DNA of 64,000 nucleotides from Mycobacterium sp. DL99 (GCF_004762045.1 NZ_SJOM01000007.1:996108-1060107); one strand, 5' to 3'. Shown: positions 18,341-27,471, counted from the stretch's first letter. Notes: generated from the sequence alone by a model not told the origin. Numbers and translations: made by a program.

Positions 18341-19729
18341 ATGGAGAAATCGCACGCCACACCGACGGTCAAGGGTCTACCCGTGCTGGGGAACACCGTG
18401 CCGATGTACTACCAGCTACCCCAGTTCCTGACCCGCTGTTATAGCGAATACGGCCCGGTGTTCCGGGTTCGGGCACTCAACAACCGGTACGTGGTGCTCG
18501 CCGGACCGGATGCGGCGATGTTCGTCGGATCGGCCGAGGGCCGGGAGTGTCTGGAGTCCAAACCGTCCTGGTCGAGGATGATCGCCGAATACGGCGCCGA
18601 CAAGTCGGTGGTGAGCGACGACGGCGATCTGCACACCTGGTTTCGCGACCTCATGCGGCACGGCTATTCGCGGCATGCGCTGGACGGTCGCTATGACCGG
18701 TTGATCGAGATCATCGACGACTGGCTGGCCGACGGCTGGCAGCCCGGCAGCGTCGTGCCCGCGGTGAAGTCCGTGCAGCGGATCGTGATTCGGCAGATCA
18801 GCATCGCGGTCGCGGACCGGGTGTTCTTCGACGACGTGGACCAGTTGCGCACGTTGGTGCATTGGTCGACCAATGTGTGTCTGCTCGGGCGGTGGCCGAC
18901 CTTCATGCTCAAGCTTCCGCGATACCGCTCGGCGAAGGCGCGGATGCACGCCATCGCCCAGGAACTGCTCACGGTGTTCCGGGCCCGTTCCGACGATGGC
19001 CAGATCGATGACTTCGGCCGTCGACTGCTCGATGACCTGGTCGAGGCCAACCGAACCCATCCGGAAAAGATGACCGATTACGAGCTGCCGCTGAACCTTT
19101 TCGTTCCGTTCATGGCCGGGTTGGACACCGCATCGAACACCATCTCGACGATCCTGTATCTCCTCACGCAGCGGCCGGACCTCTACGAGACGGTGACGGC
19201 GGAGGCGGACCGGCTTTTCGCACTCCCCGAACTCAACGAGGAAGCGCTGTTCGAGGCCACGCCGGTACTCAATGCGGTGCTCAAGGAGACCATGCGGTTG
19301 TACCCGTCGGTCCCCGTCCTGATGCGCCATGCCCGAACAGATTTCGTCTACAAGGGTCATCCGATCCGGGCGGGCGAGCGCGTCATGATCGCCACCAGCG
19401 TGCCGCACTTCATGCCGTCGTTCTTTCCCGACCCTCACCTCTTCGATCCGGGCCGCTATCTGGATGGCCGCAAGGAACACCTGCAGCCCGGCGCGTACTC
19501 GCCCTTCGGCCGTGGGCATCACCTGTGCATGGGGAAGCGGATCGCCGAGGTGATCATCCCGCTGACGGTCGCCCGGATCGTCCATCAGCGGCGGTTCACC
19601 GTGTCCGACGACAACTTCTCGCTCACCGACAACTTCGCGTACGGCGTGGACCTGGCGTTGAACCTCAACCTGGGGGTCGACGGGGTGCGCTGCGCCCACC
19701 TGGTGAGTTCCGGGCAACCCAACCAATGA
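18341..19729 (+). CDS. Cytochrome P450
   Basis: 462 residues. Heme-binding loop FGRGHHLCMG with thiolate Cys396, K-helix ETMR, I-helix oxygen-activation motif FMAGLDTASNT. Start ATG 18341 has AAGGAAGG six bases upstream. It is clearly related to the other P450 of this island (23915-25279): both share an EGRECL motif near residue 65, a GYSR..GRY segment and similar spacing, pointing to an old duplication. I do not recognise the CYP family. The stop overlaps the start of the aminotransferase-like gene (ATGA), so the two are translated together. Substrate unknown; two-electron supply must come from a ferredoxin elsewhere. Confidence 0.9.
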   Translation: MEKSHATPTVKGLPVLGNTVPMYYQLPQFLTRCYSEYGPVFRVRALNNRYVVLAGPDAAMFVGSAEGRECLESKPSWSRMIAEYGADKSVVSDDGDLHTWFRDLMRHGYSRHALDGRYDRLIEIIDDWLADGWQPGSVVPAVKSVQRIVIRQISIAVADRVFFDDVDQLRTLVHWSTNVCLLGRWPTFMLKLPRYRSAKARMHAIAQELLTVFRARSDDGQIDDFGRRLLDDLVEANRTHPEKMTDYELPLNLFVPFMAGLDTASNTISTILYLLTQRPDLYETVTAEADRLFALPELNEEALFEATPVLNAVLKETMRLYPSVPVLMRHARTDFVYKGHPIRAGERVMIATSVPHFMPSFFPDPHLFDPGRYLDGRKEHLQPGAYSPFGRGHHLCMGKRIAEVIIPLTVARIVHQRRFTVSDDNFSLTDNFAYGVDLALNLNLGVDGVRCAHLVSSGQPNQ

Positions 19730-21954
19730 CAACCGAGGAGTCTCCAGTAGTGGACTACCAGCGCTATACGCCGGCCCGCGAATCCACGATCGCCACGATC
19801 CGCGATCTGAACCGGCGCAAGCGGCCCAATATCCTGTTCGCGGGGTTGGCAATCACGATCGAGTGCGCGCAGGTCGGCTATCTGCTGGACGCACTGCACG
19901 GGCCGCAGGCTGACCGCGTCACGTACTTCGGGAACTCGCTGGAGGAGGCGGTGTCCGGGGCGATCCGCTTGGTGCGCCAGACCAGCAAGGTCGACGACTT
20001 CCGCTCGGCGGACAGCTGGATCCTGGTGGTGGACAACGACGGACGCCTGAGCCACTACTTCGACCCGCTCGCCGAGGGCGGGGAACGCGCGCTGGCGCGG
20101 CACCTGAGCTTTGTGCCCACCACCGCCGACGCACTGGCCGCCCTGGACGATCGTCCGTGGTCTGCGGTGCTGGTCCTCGCCGACGGTGGCGAGAACCTCG
20201 ACGAACTGCTGGCGGCCGCTGCGGACCGCCGAATCATGCGGATCGTCTGCGACACTCGCCCGTTGCCGGCCGCGGGGGAGTGGCGGCCAGGTCGCGCCGA
20301 CGCCGACGTGTACGTCTACGGCGAGAACATGACCGACCACCAGGTGCCGTTCGGCTGCTACGTCATGACGCCCGACGCTTATCGAGTCTGGAATAACCCC
20401 GTCGACGCCATGGCCCAGACTTCCACCTTCGCCGCAGGCGCCACCGCGTTGACGTTGGTGATCAACACGTTGCGCGACAAGGGATACGTCACCGCCAATC
20501 AGGAACTGGTGCTCGCCAGGATCGAGACCGACCGCAAGACCCGCAACGAGTACTTCCGGCGTTACGTGAATCCGAGCGCAGGCGACATGATGGAGGCGTT
20601 CGGCCTCGACTTCGATTTCGACCGCGCCGATGGCATGCAGATCAGCCTGCGGGACGGCCGGTCACTGCTGGACTGCGCCTGTGGCACGGGCGCGAACCTG
20701 CGCGGGCACAATCTGCCCGATCTCGACGACGCGCTGGCAGGCCACGACCCCGATACCGACTATGTCGGTCAGCTCGCCGAGTTCCTCTGTGATCGAAGCG
20801 GATTCGACGATGTATTCCCCGCGGTAAGCGGCGCCACGAGCGTCGAGAACGCCCTCGTGCTGGCGCGCCTTGCCCGGCCCGACCGGCCCAGAATCGTGAC
20901 CTTCTCGGGCAATTTCTCGGGTAAGACCATTGCGACGTTGAACGTCAGCCGATACGGACCACAACGTTCGGCCAGCCTCCCGGGGGCCTTCGAGCCGTAC
21001 TACTCCGACGTGGTGTTCGTCGATCCGTTCTCGCCCACCGCCGCCCGCGACTTGCGCAGCGCGCTGGATGATCCGCAGGTCGGATTGTTCTGGGGCGAGC
21101 TGATTCAGGGCACCACCTGCGAGATCATCCCCCCCGAACTGCTGCGCCTCGTCGCGGAGGCCAAGGCCACGCGGGGCTTCATCGTCGGAGTCGACGAGGT
21201 GCTCACCGGTGTGTGGCGAAGCGCCGACACCTTCCTGTACCACCAAGGTGTGCTGGGCGACGTCGTTGACATCGTGACGCTCGCGAAACCGCTGTCGGAC
21301 ATGACCATTCCCGTAGCGGCCACGCTCGCCCGTGCCGGGGTGGTCGCCGATGCCGAGGCGACGAACATGGCGGCGGTGCAGCGGCTGCGCGGCCGCTACC
21401 ACAACAACCTGGGCGCTCACATCGCCGTGAATGCCATGCGGGCGGTTGACAACCCGGCGTCGCATGAGCAGCGGCGATCAGAACGGGAGACCCTGCTGCG
21501 TGGCCTGCAGGCACTGACTGCCGAGTCGCCGCTGATCCGTTCGGTCGAGGGGACCGGCGCGCACGTGCGCATCGACATCGACCGGCGGTACTTCCCGTTC
21601 CGCGAGAACACCGTGTTGTCCGAGATGATCGATCAGTCGATCGAGGACCTCATACTCCGCCGCTGTGGCGTGATCCTCGGCCGCGGGCGATTCTTCCCGC
21701 CGATCTTCCCGCCGGCCGGTGCAATGGCGGAGGTGGTGGACCGCCTGCAACGCGGATTCGGCGGGTTCACGGTTACTACCGTCTACGCCAACCTAGTTCG
21801 CAACATAGCTGCCTTCGCTTCCTTCGGTATCCGCCGCCAGGTTGGCGCGGTTGTCGAGCGCGTCGCGCAGCTCGGCAAAGGCGGCGAGGTACCCGTCTGC
21901 GATGCCGTCGAGGTCCGGAACGATCTCCGGGCACGCGATCAGGCCGATGTTTAG
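19726..21954 (+). CDS. Double-domain class III aminotransferase-like protein with degenerate N-terminal half
   Basis: 742 residues, about 1.7 times the usual 430. Residues about 280-680 form a complete class III (ornithine aminotransferase-like) PLP enzyme: SGATSVENALVLAR phosphate region, VDEVLTGVWR (Asp490 for the pyridine nitrogen) and VTLAKPLSD with Schiff-base Lys521. Residues about 35-260 look like a second, eroded copy of the same fold: NSLEEAVSGAIRLVRQ parallels the first motif, MRIVCDTRP the Asp motif, and TFAAGATALTLVINTL the post-lysine region, but where the lysine belongs there is only GENMTDHQVP. So the N-terminal half is probably a pseudo-domain. The last 54 residues are encoded antisense to the neighbouring acyltransferase gene. 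Translation is coupled to the P450. Amine donor and acceptor unknown. Confidence 0.8.
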   Translation: MTTEESPVVDYQRYTPARESTIATIRDLNRRKRPNILFAGLAITIECAQVGYLLDALHGPQADRVTYFGNSLEEAVSGAIRLVRQTSKVDDFRSADSWILVVDNDGRLSHYFDPLAEGGERALARHLSFVPTTADALAALDDRPWSAVLVLADGGENLDELLAAAADRRIMRIVCDTRPLPAAGEWRPGRADADVYVYGENMTDHQVPFGCYVMTPDAYRVWNNPVDAMAQTSTFAAGATALTLVINTLRDKGYVTANQELVLARIETDRKTRNEYFRRYVNPSAGDMMEAFGLDFDFDRADGMQISLRDGRSLLDCACGTGANLRGHNLPDLDDALAGHDPDTDYVGQLAEFLCDRSGFDDVFPAVSGATSVENALVLARLARPDRPRIVTFSGNFSGKTIATLNVSRYGPQRSASLPGAFEPYYSDVVFVDPFSPTAARDLRSALDDPQVGLFWGELIQGTTCEIIPPELLRLVAEAKATRGFIVGVDEVLTGVWRSADTFLYHQGVLGDVVDIVTLAKPLSDMTIPVAATLARAGVVADAEATNMAAVQRLRGRYHNNLGAHIAVNAMRAVDNPASHEQRRSERETLLRGLQALTAESPLIRSVEGTGAHVRIDIDRRYFPFRENTVLSEMIDQSIEDLILRRCGVILGRGRFFPPIFPPAGAMAEVVDRLQRGFGGFTVTTVYANLVRNIAAFASFGIRRQVGAVVERVAQLGKGGEVPVCDAVEVRNDLRARDQADV

Positions 21955-23214
21955 CTGATCTTCGATGCTGGCGACACCGACGAAGATTGCGCCGCCGTCG
22001 AACAGGGAGCCGAATGGGTAGAAGTCGATCACCCGCGCACCGGCGAAGTTCAAATCACGGTGCCGGCCGCCCATGTTGGACACCACGATGTTCTGCATCA
22101 CGGCATGACGATCGGCCAGGCGGAGCCGGGAGTACCACCGCAGAAAGGTGCCCCAGTACCGGCCGGCCAACTCGAACCAATCGTGGAACAGGCTGGGGCC
22201 CAAAGCTGCTGCGTGTTCCTTGGCTGCGTTGGTGCTCGCCGCGATCGCCAGCGCGCGATCGACCGGGTCGGTCATCCCGGTCTCCAGGCTGGTCAGTAGA
22301 CCGGTGGTCTGGTTGCGTCCGTGCTGACCGGGCATGTCGTGCACGGAGACGGGGACAAAGGCCTGAAGTGGTGTGTCGGGCAGTTCGTTTCGGCTCAGTA
22401 GGTAGTTGCGCAAGGCAGCGGAGGTGAGCGCAAGGATAACGTCGTTGAGGGTGACGCCGAGTTCGCGCTTGACCTGCTTCATCTCGGCCATCGGGAAGGT
22501 GGCCCAGGCGACATTACGGTTCTCGGTCAGGGTGGTGTTGAACGAGGTTCGCGGCGCCGAAAGGGATTTGGGGACGCCTTCGGGCAATTGCGGCGTCTTC
22601 TTCATCGCCGCGTCCATGAGTGATTTGCCAAGGAGCCGTGCAAGCTTCACAGGCTTGGCGGCGAACTCCTTGAGGCCGGACCGAGCGATCGCGGCCGGCT
22701 GCGCGGGCCCGGCATTGCGGACTATCGAGTACTCGGTGGCTTCATTGCCGCACAGCTGTCCGAGCTGCGAATTGCCGCTCACACCATCGAGACTCGCGTT
22801 GTGGCGCTTGAGGATCACTGCTACGTTGCCGTCGGCCAGCCCGTCGACGATCGTCATCTCCCACAGCGGAAGCGCAGGGTCCAACGGCTTTCCGCAGATC
22901 TCACCGATGACCTCTGCCAGCTGTTCTCTGGACCCGGGGGTCGGCAGGCTCCGGTGGTGCACGTGGCGGTCGAGGTCGAACGATTCATCGGCTGCCCAGA
23001 CCGGATGGCCGAGGTTATACCATGGGTCATAAGCCTTTTCGGCATAGATCGGGATGCCGGCCATCCGCTCGGCCAGCCAATTCCGGATCGTGTCGAAGCT
23101 GTAGCCGCCGGGCATGGGCGAAGGATCGAGGACGATGAGGCCAACGCTTTGGTGGTAATGCGTGGGTGTTTCGAGGTAGAGGAAGCTCGCATCATGACCG
23201 GTCAGACGTTCCAT
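21793..23214 (-). CDS. WS/DGAT-like acyltransferase with substituted active-site histidine
   Basis: 473 residues with the full wax ester synthase/diacylglycerol acyltransferase layout: MERLTGHDASFLYLETPTHY at the start, WEMTIVDGLADGNVAVILK before the active site, and the C-terminal NVPGP-like and PGQHGRNQTTG segments. In place of HHxxxDG it has HNASLDG: His138, Asn139, Asp143. The missing histidine is the general base in characterised members, so normal triacylglycerol or wax ester synthesis is doubtful. It converges on, and overlaps by 162 bases, the aminotransferase gene. Start ATG 23214 begins the conserved N-terminal motif. It could acylate a product of the P450 island, bind acyl-CoA, or be inactive. 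Confidence 0.87.
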   Translation of the reverse strand: MERLTGHDASFLYLETPTHYHQSVGLIVLDPSPMPGGYSFDTIRNWLAERMAGIPIYAEKAYDPWYNLGHPVWAADESFDLDRHVHHRSLPTPGSREQLAEVIGEICGKPLDPALPLWEMTIVDGLADGNVAVILKRHNASLDGVSGNSQLGQLCGNEATEYSIVRNAGPAQPAAIARSGLKEFAAKPVKLARLLGKSLMDAAMKKTPQLPEGVPKSLSAPRTSFNTTLTENRNVAWATFPMAEMKQVKRELGVTLNDVILALTSAALRNYLLSRNELPDTPLQAFVPVSVHDMPGQHGRNQTTGLLTSLETGMTDPVDRALAIAASTNAAKEHAAALGPSLFHDWFELAGRYWGTFLRWYSRLRLADRHAVMQNIVVSNMGGRHRDLNFAGARVIDFYPFGSLFDGGAIFVGVASIEDQLNIGLIACPEIVPDLDGIADGYLAAFAELRDALDNRANLAADTEGSEGSYVAN

Positions 23215-23447
23215 AGGTTGACCCTACCTGGGATGCCGCCGTCGATGGAACACCAACGTACCAACCTGACCGAAAATGGGTGAGGTAAGTGTTGAGCTGC
23301 GGCCGCGGAGGGCGCTGCCGAGCACGACTTTGATGGGTTTGGTTGGGGGATAACATCTATGGCCCCGACCAGGTTTGACAACGGAAGAGGAGAACGCGCA
23401 TTTCAACTCACGACGAATGGACGGAAGCCGTTGGTGCCCGCGCGGGC

Positions 23448-23918
23448 GTGATCGGCATCGTGCGCGACCGCGTCCGGGCAATGGGCCACAGCGAGCGTGC
23501 CTGGCCGGTTCGCCGGATGACGGTCGCGTCCGATCGGTTGCTCTACCGACTCACCGGTGGCCGTTGGACCACCACGTCGGTATCGCGCATACCGTCGCTC
23601 ACCCTGCTCGTCACGCGGAGCAATGGAGACCGGGCCGTGGTGCCTCTGCAGTACGTCTCGATCGACGGCGGTATCTACGTGATCGGCACGAACTGGGGTC
23701 AGCCGAAGCACCCGCTGTGGACCGGTTGGTTGCTACGCAACAGCGATTGCGCAATCAATGTCAACGGCCGCGAGCGCGGCTGCACCGCAGTGCATATCGA
23801 GGACGCCGAGCGTGACGAAATCTGGCAGCGGGTCTTGCGTATCTCGCCCTACTACGGGCAGTGCCAGGATCGCGCGCAACGTGAACTGAGGATCTTTCGC
23901 CTCGACCCCCGGGACTAG
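23448..23918 (+). CDS. Deazaflavin-dependent nitroreductase (Ddn/DUF385) family protein
   Basis: At least 156 residues. The split-barrel fold of the F420-binding Ddn family is indicated by LTLLVTRSNGDRAVVPLQYV, the GTNWGQPKHPLW turn and the closing YYGQCQDRAQREL. Members bind F420H2 or a related flavin and reduce quinones, nitro groups or enones. GTG 23448 is the first conventional start but has no ribosome site; in the same frame an ATT at 23400 has AGGAG seven bases upstream and would give 172 residues (see findings). It is divergent from the acyltransferase and converges on the second P450, sharing the palindromic CTAG in which both stop codons lie. Confidence 0.82.
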   Translation: MIGIVRDRVRAMGHSERAWPVRRMTVASDRLLYRLTGGRWTTTSVSRIPSLTLLVTRSNGDRAVVPLQYVSIDGGIYVIGTNWGQPKHPLWTGWLLRNSDCAINVNGRERGCTAVHIEDAERDEIWQRVLRISPYYGQCQDRAQRELRIFRLDPRD

Positions 23919-25279
23919 CGGCGGGTGCCGACGACCTCGACGGAGAACCTCTGCGAGGGAGTGGTCGACGCCAACCGCTTCTTGAGCTGGTAGCCCGGCG
24001 TCAGCCGCAGGTCCAGCCGATACAGCAGGCGGGCCAACGAGATCTGCATGAGGGCTTCGGCCAGACCCTTCCCGATGCACATGTGGGGCCCGCGCCCGAA
24101 CGGTGAATACGCGCCGGCGACACGATGTTCGGCGTTGCGGCCGTGGTACCGGTCCACGTTGAACGTGGTCGGATCGGTGAAGCAGTCGTCGAGGAAATGA
24201 GGCACCGAGGTCGCGACGAAAACCTTGTCGCCCTCGCGGATTCGGTGTCCGTTGAACTCGAAGTCCTTGGCCGCCACCCGCACCATCGTCGCGGCGACCG
24301 GATGCAGCCGCATCGCCTCCATGATCGCGCCGTTCAGGGTGGGCGTGGTGGCGAACAGCCGCTCATGGGTGATCTCACCGGCGAACAGCTCGTCGACCTC
24401 AGAGCGGATGCGCTCCAGGACATCTGGATGTTTGAGAATGAGGTACAACGCGTAGGTCGCGGTGGCGGACGTCGTCTCCACACCGGCGAAGTACGGCAGC
24501 ACCGCGTTGAAAACCATGTTGTTCCGCTTGACCGGATCAGGATTGTCGGCGTGCGACGACACGATGTCTTCGATGAGAGTCGATTTGGCTCCGCAGCCCT
24601 GGAGTCCGGTCGAATTGCGGGTGTGGTCGATCGCGTGTTTGGCGATCTCGACCACCCGGTTACGCGCCGTCAGGAAGTTGCGCCGGCGCAACAGTGTCTT
24701 CGGGATCTGTTGCACCGGGGCGATTTTGAGTACCTGGCTGGCGACGAACCCGACGTCGGCCACGTACGCGTCGTTGGGTTGCACTCCCGCCGCGAACACC
24801 CCCACCTGCGAGATCGACAGGGCCTGCATCGAGGGTAGGACCCGCACGCGTGACCCTGGTGCCCAGTCCTTGGCGATCGCCTTGTCCACCAGATCCACCG
24901 CTTCGGGATAACGGCCCATGATCGCGTCGCGCGAGTAGCCACGCTGGAGCATCCCGCGCAGTTCCTTGTGCTCTTTGCCGTCCACGGTGACCAGCGATTG
25001 GCTTGCGTCGAACTGCTCTTCGACGAAACGCCACGAATCACCGACGCTGAGGCACTCCCGGCCCTCGCGACTGCTCATGAACGCCGATGCTTCGACGCCG
25101 GCCAGCACCGTGTAGGTCTGATACAGCGTGTTCAGCTGCGACACCGGGCCGTGCTGCCTGTACTTGTCGACCAGGTAATGCGTCGGGTCGAACATCATGC
25201 CCAGCGTGTCGCCGATCCGTGGTATCACAGTCATTTTGCGCGCCAGACGGATTCGCTTCGGGGTCACGTAGGATGCCAC
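23915..25279 (-). CDS. Cytochrome P450, paralogous to the P450 at 18341-19729
   Basis: 454 residues; heme loop FGRGPHMCIG with Cys401, K-helix EAMR, I-helix YFAGVETTSAT (a Glu in place of the Asp of the other copy). Shared features with the first P450, such as EGRECL and GYSRDAIMGRY, mark them as paralogues within one family. GTG 25279 gives a basic 15-residue N-terminal extension; ATG 25234 is an alternative start and would match the paralogue better. It converges with the deazaflavin-type gene. Its own promoter region (25280-25389) separates it from otsA. Substrate unknown. Confidence 0.88.
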   Translation of the reverse strand: MASYVTPKRIRLARKMTVIPRIGDTLGMMFDPTHYLVDKYRQHGPVSQLNTLYQTYTVLAGVEASAFMSSREGRECLSVGDSWRFVEEQFDASQSLVTVDGKEHKELRGMLQRGYSRDAIMGRYPEAVDLVDKAIAKDWAPGSRVRVLPSMQALSISQVGVFAAGVQPNDAYVADVGFVASQVLKIAPVQQIPKTLLRRRNFLTARNRVVEIAKHAIDHTRNSTGLQGCGAKSTLIEDIVSSHADNPDPVKRNNMVFNAVLPYFAGVETTSATATYALYLILKHPDVLERIRSEVDELFAGEITHERLFATTPTLNGAIMEAMRLHPVAATMVRVAAKDFEFNGHRIREGDKVFVATSVPHFLDDCFTDPTTFNVDRYHGRNAEHRVAGAYSPFGRGPHMCIGKGLAEALMQISLARLLYRLDLRLTPGYQLKKRLASTTPSQRFSVEVVGTRR

Positions 25280-25389
25280 GCCGACAGCCTACCCAGGGAT
25301 TCGGAGGCTCGATTACACGAATCCCTCACGCGGACAAGAAAAGCGGTGCCGTGGCGGCGCAATGCCTCACTGCCGCCGTCAGTGTCGCG

Positions 25390-26865
25390 TTACGAGTTGT
25401 TCGTGAGGGTGTGTTCGGCCGTCTTGGCCGTGGCCAACGCGTCGAGGAAGGCGCGTGCCCACCGGTCGACGTCGTGGGCCAGCACCTGCCGGCGCAGCGC
25501 GCGCATCCGGCGCTTGCCCTCCTCGGGGCTCTGTTCCAGCGCCGCCTCGATCGCATCCTTGACACCCTCGAGATGGTGCGGATTGGTCAGGTAGGCCTGG
25601 CGCAGCTCGGCTGCCGCACCGGTGAACTCGGAGAGCACCAGTGCACCCCCGAGGTCGCTGCGGCACGCCACGTACTCCTTGGCCACCAGGTTCATTCCGT
25701 CCCGCAGCGGGGTGACCAGCATGACGTCTGCGGCGACGAAGAACGCGATGAGCTCGTCGCGGGGCACCGGCCGATGTATGTAGTGCACCACGGGGTGCCC
25801 GACCTCGCCGTACTCGCCGTTGATGTGCCCGACCTGACGCTCGATGTCCTCGCGCATCACCTTGTAGCTCTCGACGCGTTCTCGGCTGGGGGTGGCCAAC
25901 TGAACCAGGACGGTGTCGTCGCGTTTGACCCGCTGCTCTTCGAGCAGTTCGGAGAACGCGCGCAGCCGCACGTCGATGCCCTTGGTGTAGTCGAGCCGGT
26001 CGACGCCGAGCAGGATCTTGCGCGGGTTGCCGAGCTCGGAGCGGATCTGCCGGGCGCGTTGCCGGATCGATCGGTTGCGGGCCTTGGCGTCCAGGTCGGC
26101 CGAGTCGATCGAGATGGGGAAGGCCCCGACCGTGATGGTGCGGAAGCCGTAGGAGACCTCACCGAAGCGTGAACGCACGCCGATCGAGGCGCGTGAGGTG
26201 TTGGCCCCGACGAGGCGCCGGGCCAGGACGAGGAAGTTCTGTGCACCTCCGGCCAGGTGGAATCCGACCAGATCGGCGCCGAGCAGGCCTTCGACGATCT
26301 CGGTGCGCCACGGCATCTGCATGAACAGTTCGACCGGCGGGAACGGGATGTGCAGGAAGAAGCCGATGGTGACGTCGGGACGCAGCATGCGCAGCATCTT
26401 GGGGACGAGCTGCAGCTGATAGTCCTGGATCCAGACCGTGGCGCCGGGTGCGGCGGCCCGGGCCGTGGCTTCGGCGAAACGCCGGTTCACGTCGACGTAG
26501 CTGTCCCACCACTTGCGGTGGTACACGGGTTTGACGATGAGGTCGTGGTACAGCGGCCACAGGGTGGCGTTCGAAAATCCCTCGTAGTAGTCCGCGACGT
26601 CCTGCGCGGACAGTTCCACGGGGTAGAGCTGCACGCCCTCTTCAACGAAGGGTTCTTCGCCGCTGTCGGGGATGCCGGCCCAGCCGATCCACGCGCCACG
26701 CCGTTTACGCAGCAGCGGTTCCAGTGCGGTCACCAGTCCGCCGGGGCTGCGCTTCCATGTCGTGCTGCCATCCGGCAACCGCTCCATGTCGATGGGCAGC
26801 CGATTGGCCACCACGACGAAGTCGGAGTTACCGGAGGCGGCCTTTGGGCCGCCCTCCGGACTCAC
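25390..26865 (-). CDS. otsA: Trehalose-6-phosphate synthase
   Basis: 491 residues of the GT20 family: N-terminal [58 protein letters not shown] and, in the donor site, [12 protein letters not shown]. It joins UDP- or ADP-glucose and glucose-6-phosphate to make trehalose-6-phosphate, which OtsB converts to trehalose for cell-wall mycolate carriers and stress protection. No phosphatase domain is fused. The start is GTG 26865, directly after the TAA of the small gene upstream, so translation is probably coupled. Orthologue of Rv3490. Confidence 0.95.
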   Translation of the reverse strand: MSPEGGPKAASGNSDFVVVANRLPIDMERLPDGSTTWKRSPGGLVTALEPLLRKRRGAWIGWAGIPDSGEEPFVEEGVQLYPVELSAQDVADYYEGFSNATLWPLYHDLIVKPVYHRKWWDSYVDVNRRFAEATARAAAPGATVWIQDYQLQLVPKMLRMLRPDVTIGFFLHIPFPPVELFMQMPWRTEIVEGLLGADLVGFHLAGGAQNFLVLARRLVGANTSRASIGVRSRFGEVSYGFRTITVGAFPISIDSADLDAKARNRSIRQRARQIRSELGNPRKILLGVDRLDYTKGIDVRLRAFSELLEEQRVKRDDTVLVQLATPSRERVESYKVMREDIERQVGHINGEYGEVGHPVVHYIHRPVPRDELIAFFVAADVMLVTPLRDGMNLVAKEYVACRSDLGGALVLSEFTGAAAELRQAYLTNPHHLEGVKDAIEAALEQSPEEGKRRMRALRRQVLAHDVDRWARAFLDALATAKTAEHTLTNNS

Positions 26866-27030
26866 TTACGCCTCGGTTTTCGAGGGCCCAATGCCGAGCA
26901 TGGACAGGAACATCCGGCACTCGTCGGCGTCGGTCGCATAGGTCGCCACGACGCGGCGGGCCTGGCTGGCGGTGCTGTCGGCGAGTGGCTCGACGTCGTC
27001 GATCTCGGCGGTATCAGTTTTGGCAGGCAT
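26866..27030 (-). CDS. Conserved 54-residue protein coupled to otsA
   Basis: A 54-residue frame, too short for many gene finders, reading MPAKTDTAEIDDVEPLADST and ending DECRMFLSMLGIGPSKTEA. Its TAA touches the otsA GTG with no spacer. A gene of the same size (Rv3489) holds the same position in M. tuberculosis. The N-terminal half is acidic and probably disordered; the C-terminal half could be a short amphipathic helix. No function known. The constant linkage suggests a role in expression or regulation of trehalose synthesis, which is inference. Confidence 0.8.
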   Translation of the reverse strand: MPAKTDTAEIDDVEPLADSTASQARRVVATYATDADECRMFLSMLGIGPSKTEA

Positions 27031-27075
27031 GACACAACTGTAGGCGACCGGGAGATCCCCGGTCGCCTCACGCTG

Positions 27076-27471
27076 TCAGCCGATGGAGCCGTGCACGGTC
27101 GGGCTGCTGTCGACGGTGGACTCCGGGACCGGCTGCGGGCCCTCGGACTGCGCTTCCTCGGCCAGGCCGATGCACTCGCCGGAGTTGGCGCCGGTGCAGG
27201 GGATGGAGCCGCCGCCGCTGGGCAGGTTCACCGAGGGCAGATCGGGGTTGGCCGCGTTGCTGCTGAACGAGCCGGGGGAGTTCGGCACGGTGTGCGGGAC
27301 ACAGTTGCCGGTGTAGAGGTCCTCCTCCTCGCCCGTCGGGCAGGCCACCGCCGGGCCGGTCGACATGGGTACGGCGAAGGCTGCGATCGCCGGGGCGGTG
27401 GCTGCGGCGACCGCAAATCCGCCGGCAAAGATCAGTCGTCGCATCGAGATCGGGAAGGTCGCCATCATCAT
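27076..27471 (-). CDS. Small secreted four-cysteine protein, copy 1
   Basis: 131 residues with a Sec signal peptide (RRLIFAGGFAVAAATAPAIA) ending near AVA-C. The mature part has four cysteines in two pairs: ACPTGEEEDLYTGNC and IPCTGANSGECIGLAEE, with NPDLPSVNLPSGGG between. Proteins like this are often labelled 'intersectin-EH binding protein Ibp1' in mycobacterial genomes; I recall that name without being able to verify it, and it says little about function. Three ATGs in a row (27471, 27468, 27465) follow AGAGAAAG. First of three tandem paralogues. Confidence 0.82.
   Translation of the reverse strand: MMMATFPISMRRLIFAGGFAVAAATAPAIAAFAVPMSTGPAVACPTGEEEDLYTGNCVPHTVPNSPGSFSSNAANPDLPSVNLPSGGGSIPCTGANSGECIGLAEEAQSEGPQPVPESTVDSSPTVHGSIG

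Noticed and set aside
18056..18431. Short frames in the region before the first P450
   Set aside because: None has a ribosome site, plausible composition or conserved-looking motif; the region is better explained as regulatory.
23375..23815. 146-residue plus-strand frame starting MTTEEENAHF
   Set aside because: It overlaps the deazaflavin-type gene in another frame and has the arginine-rich composition of a shadow.
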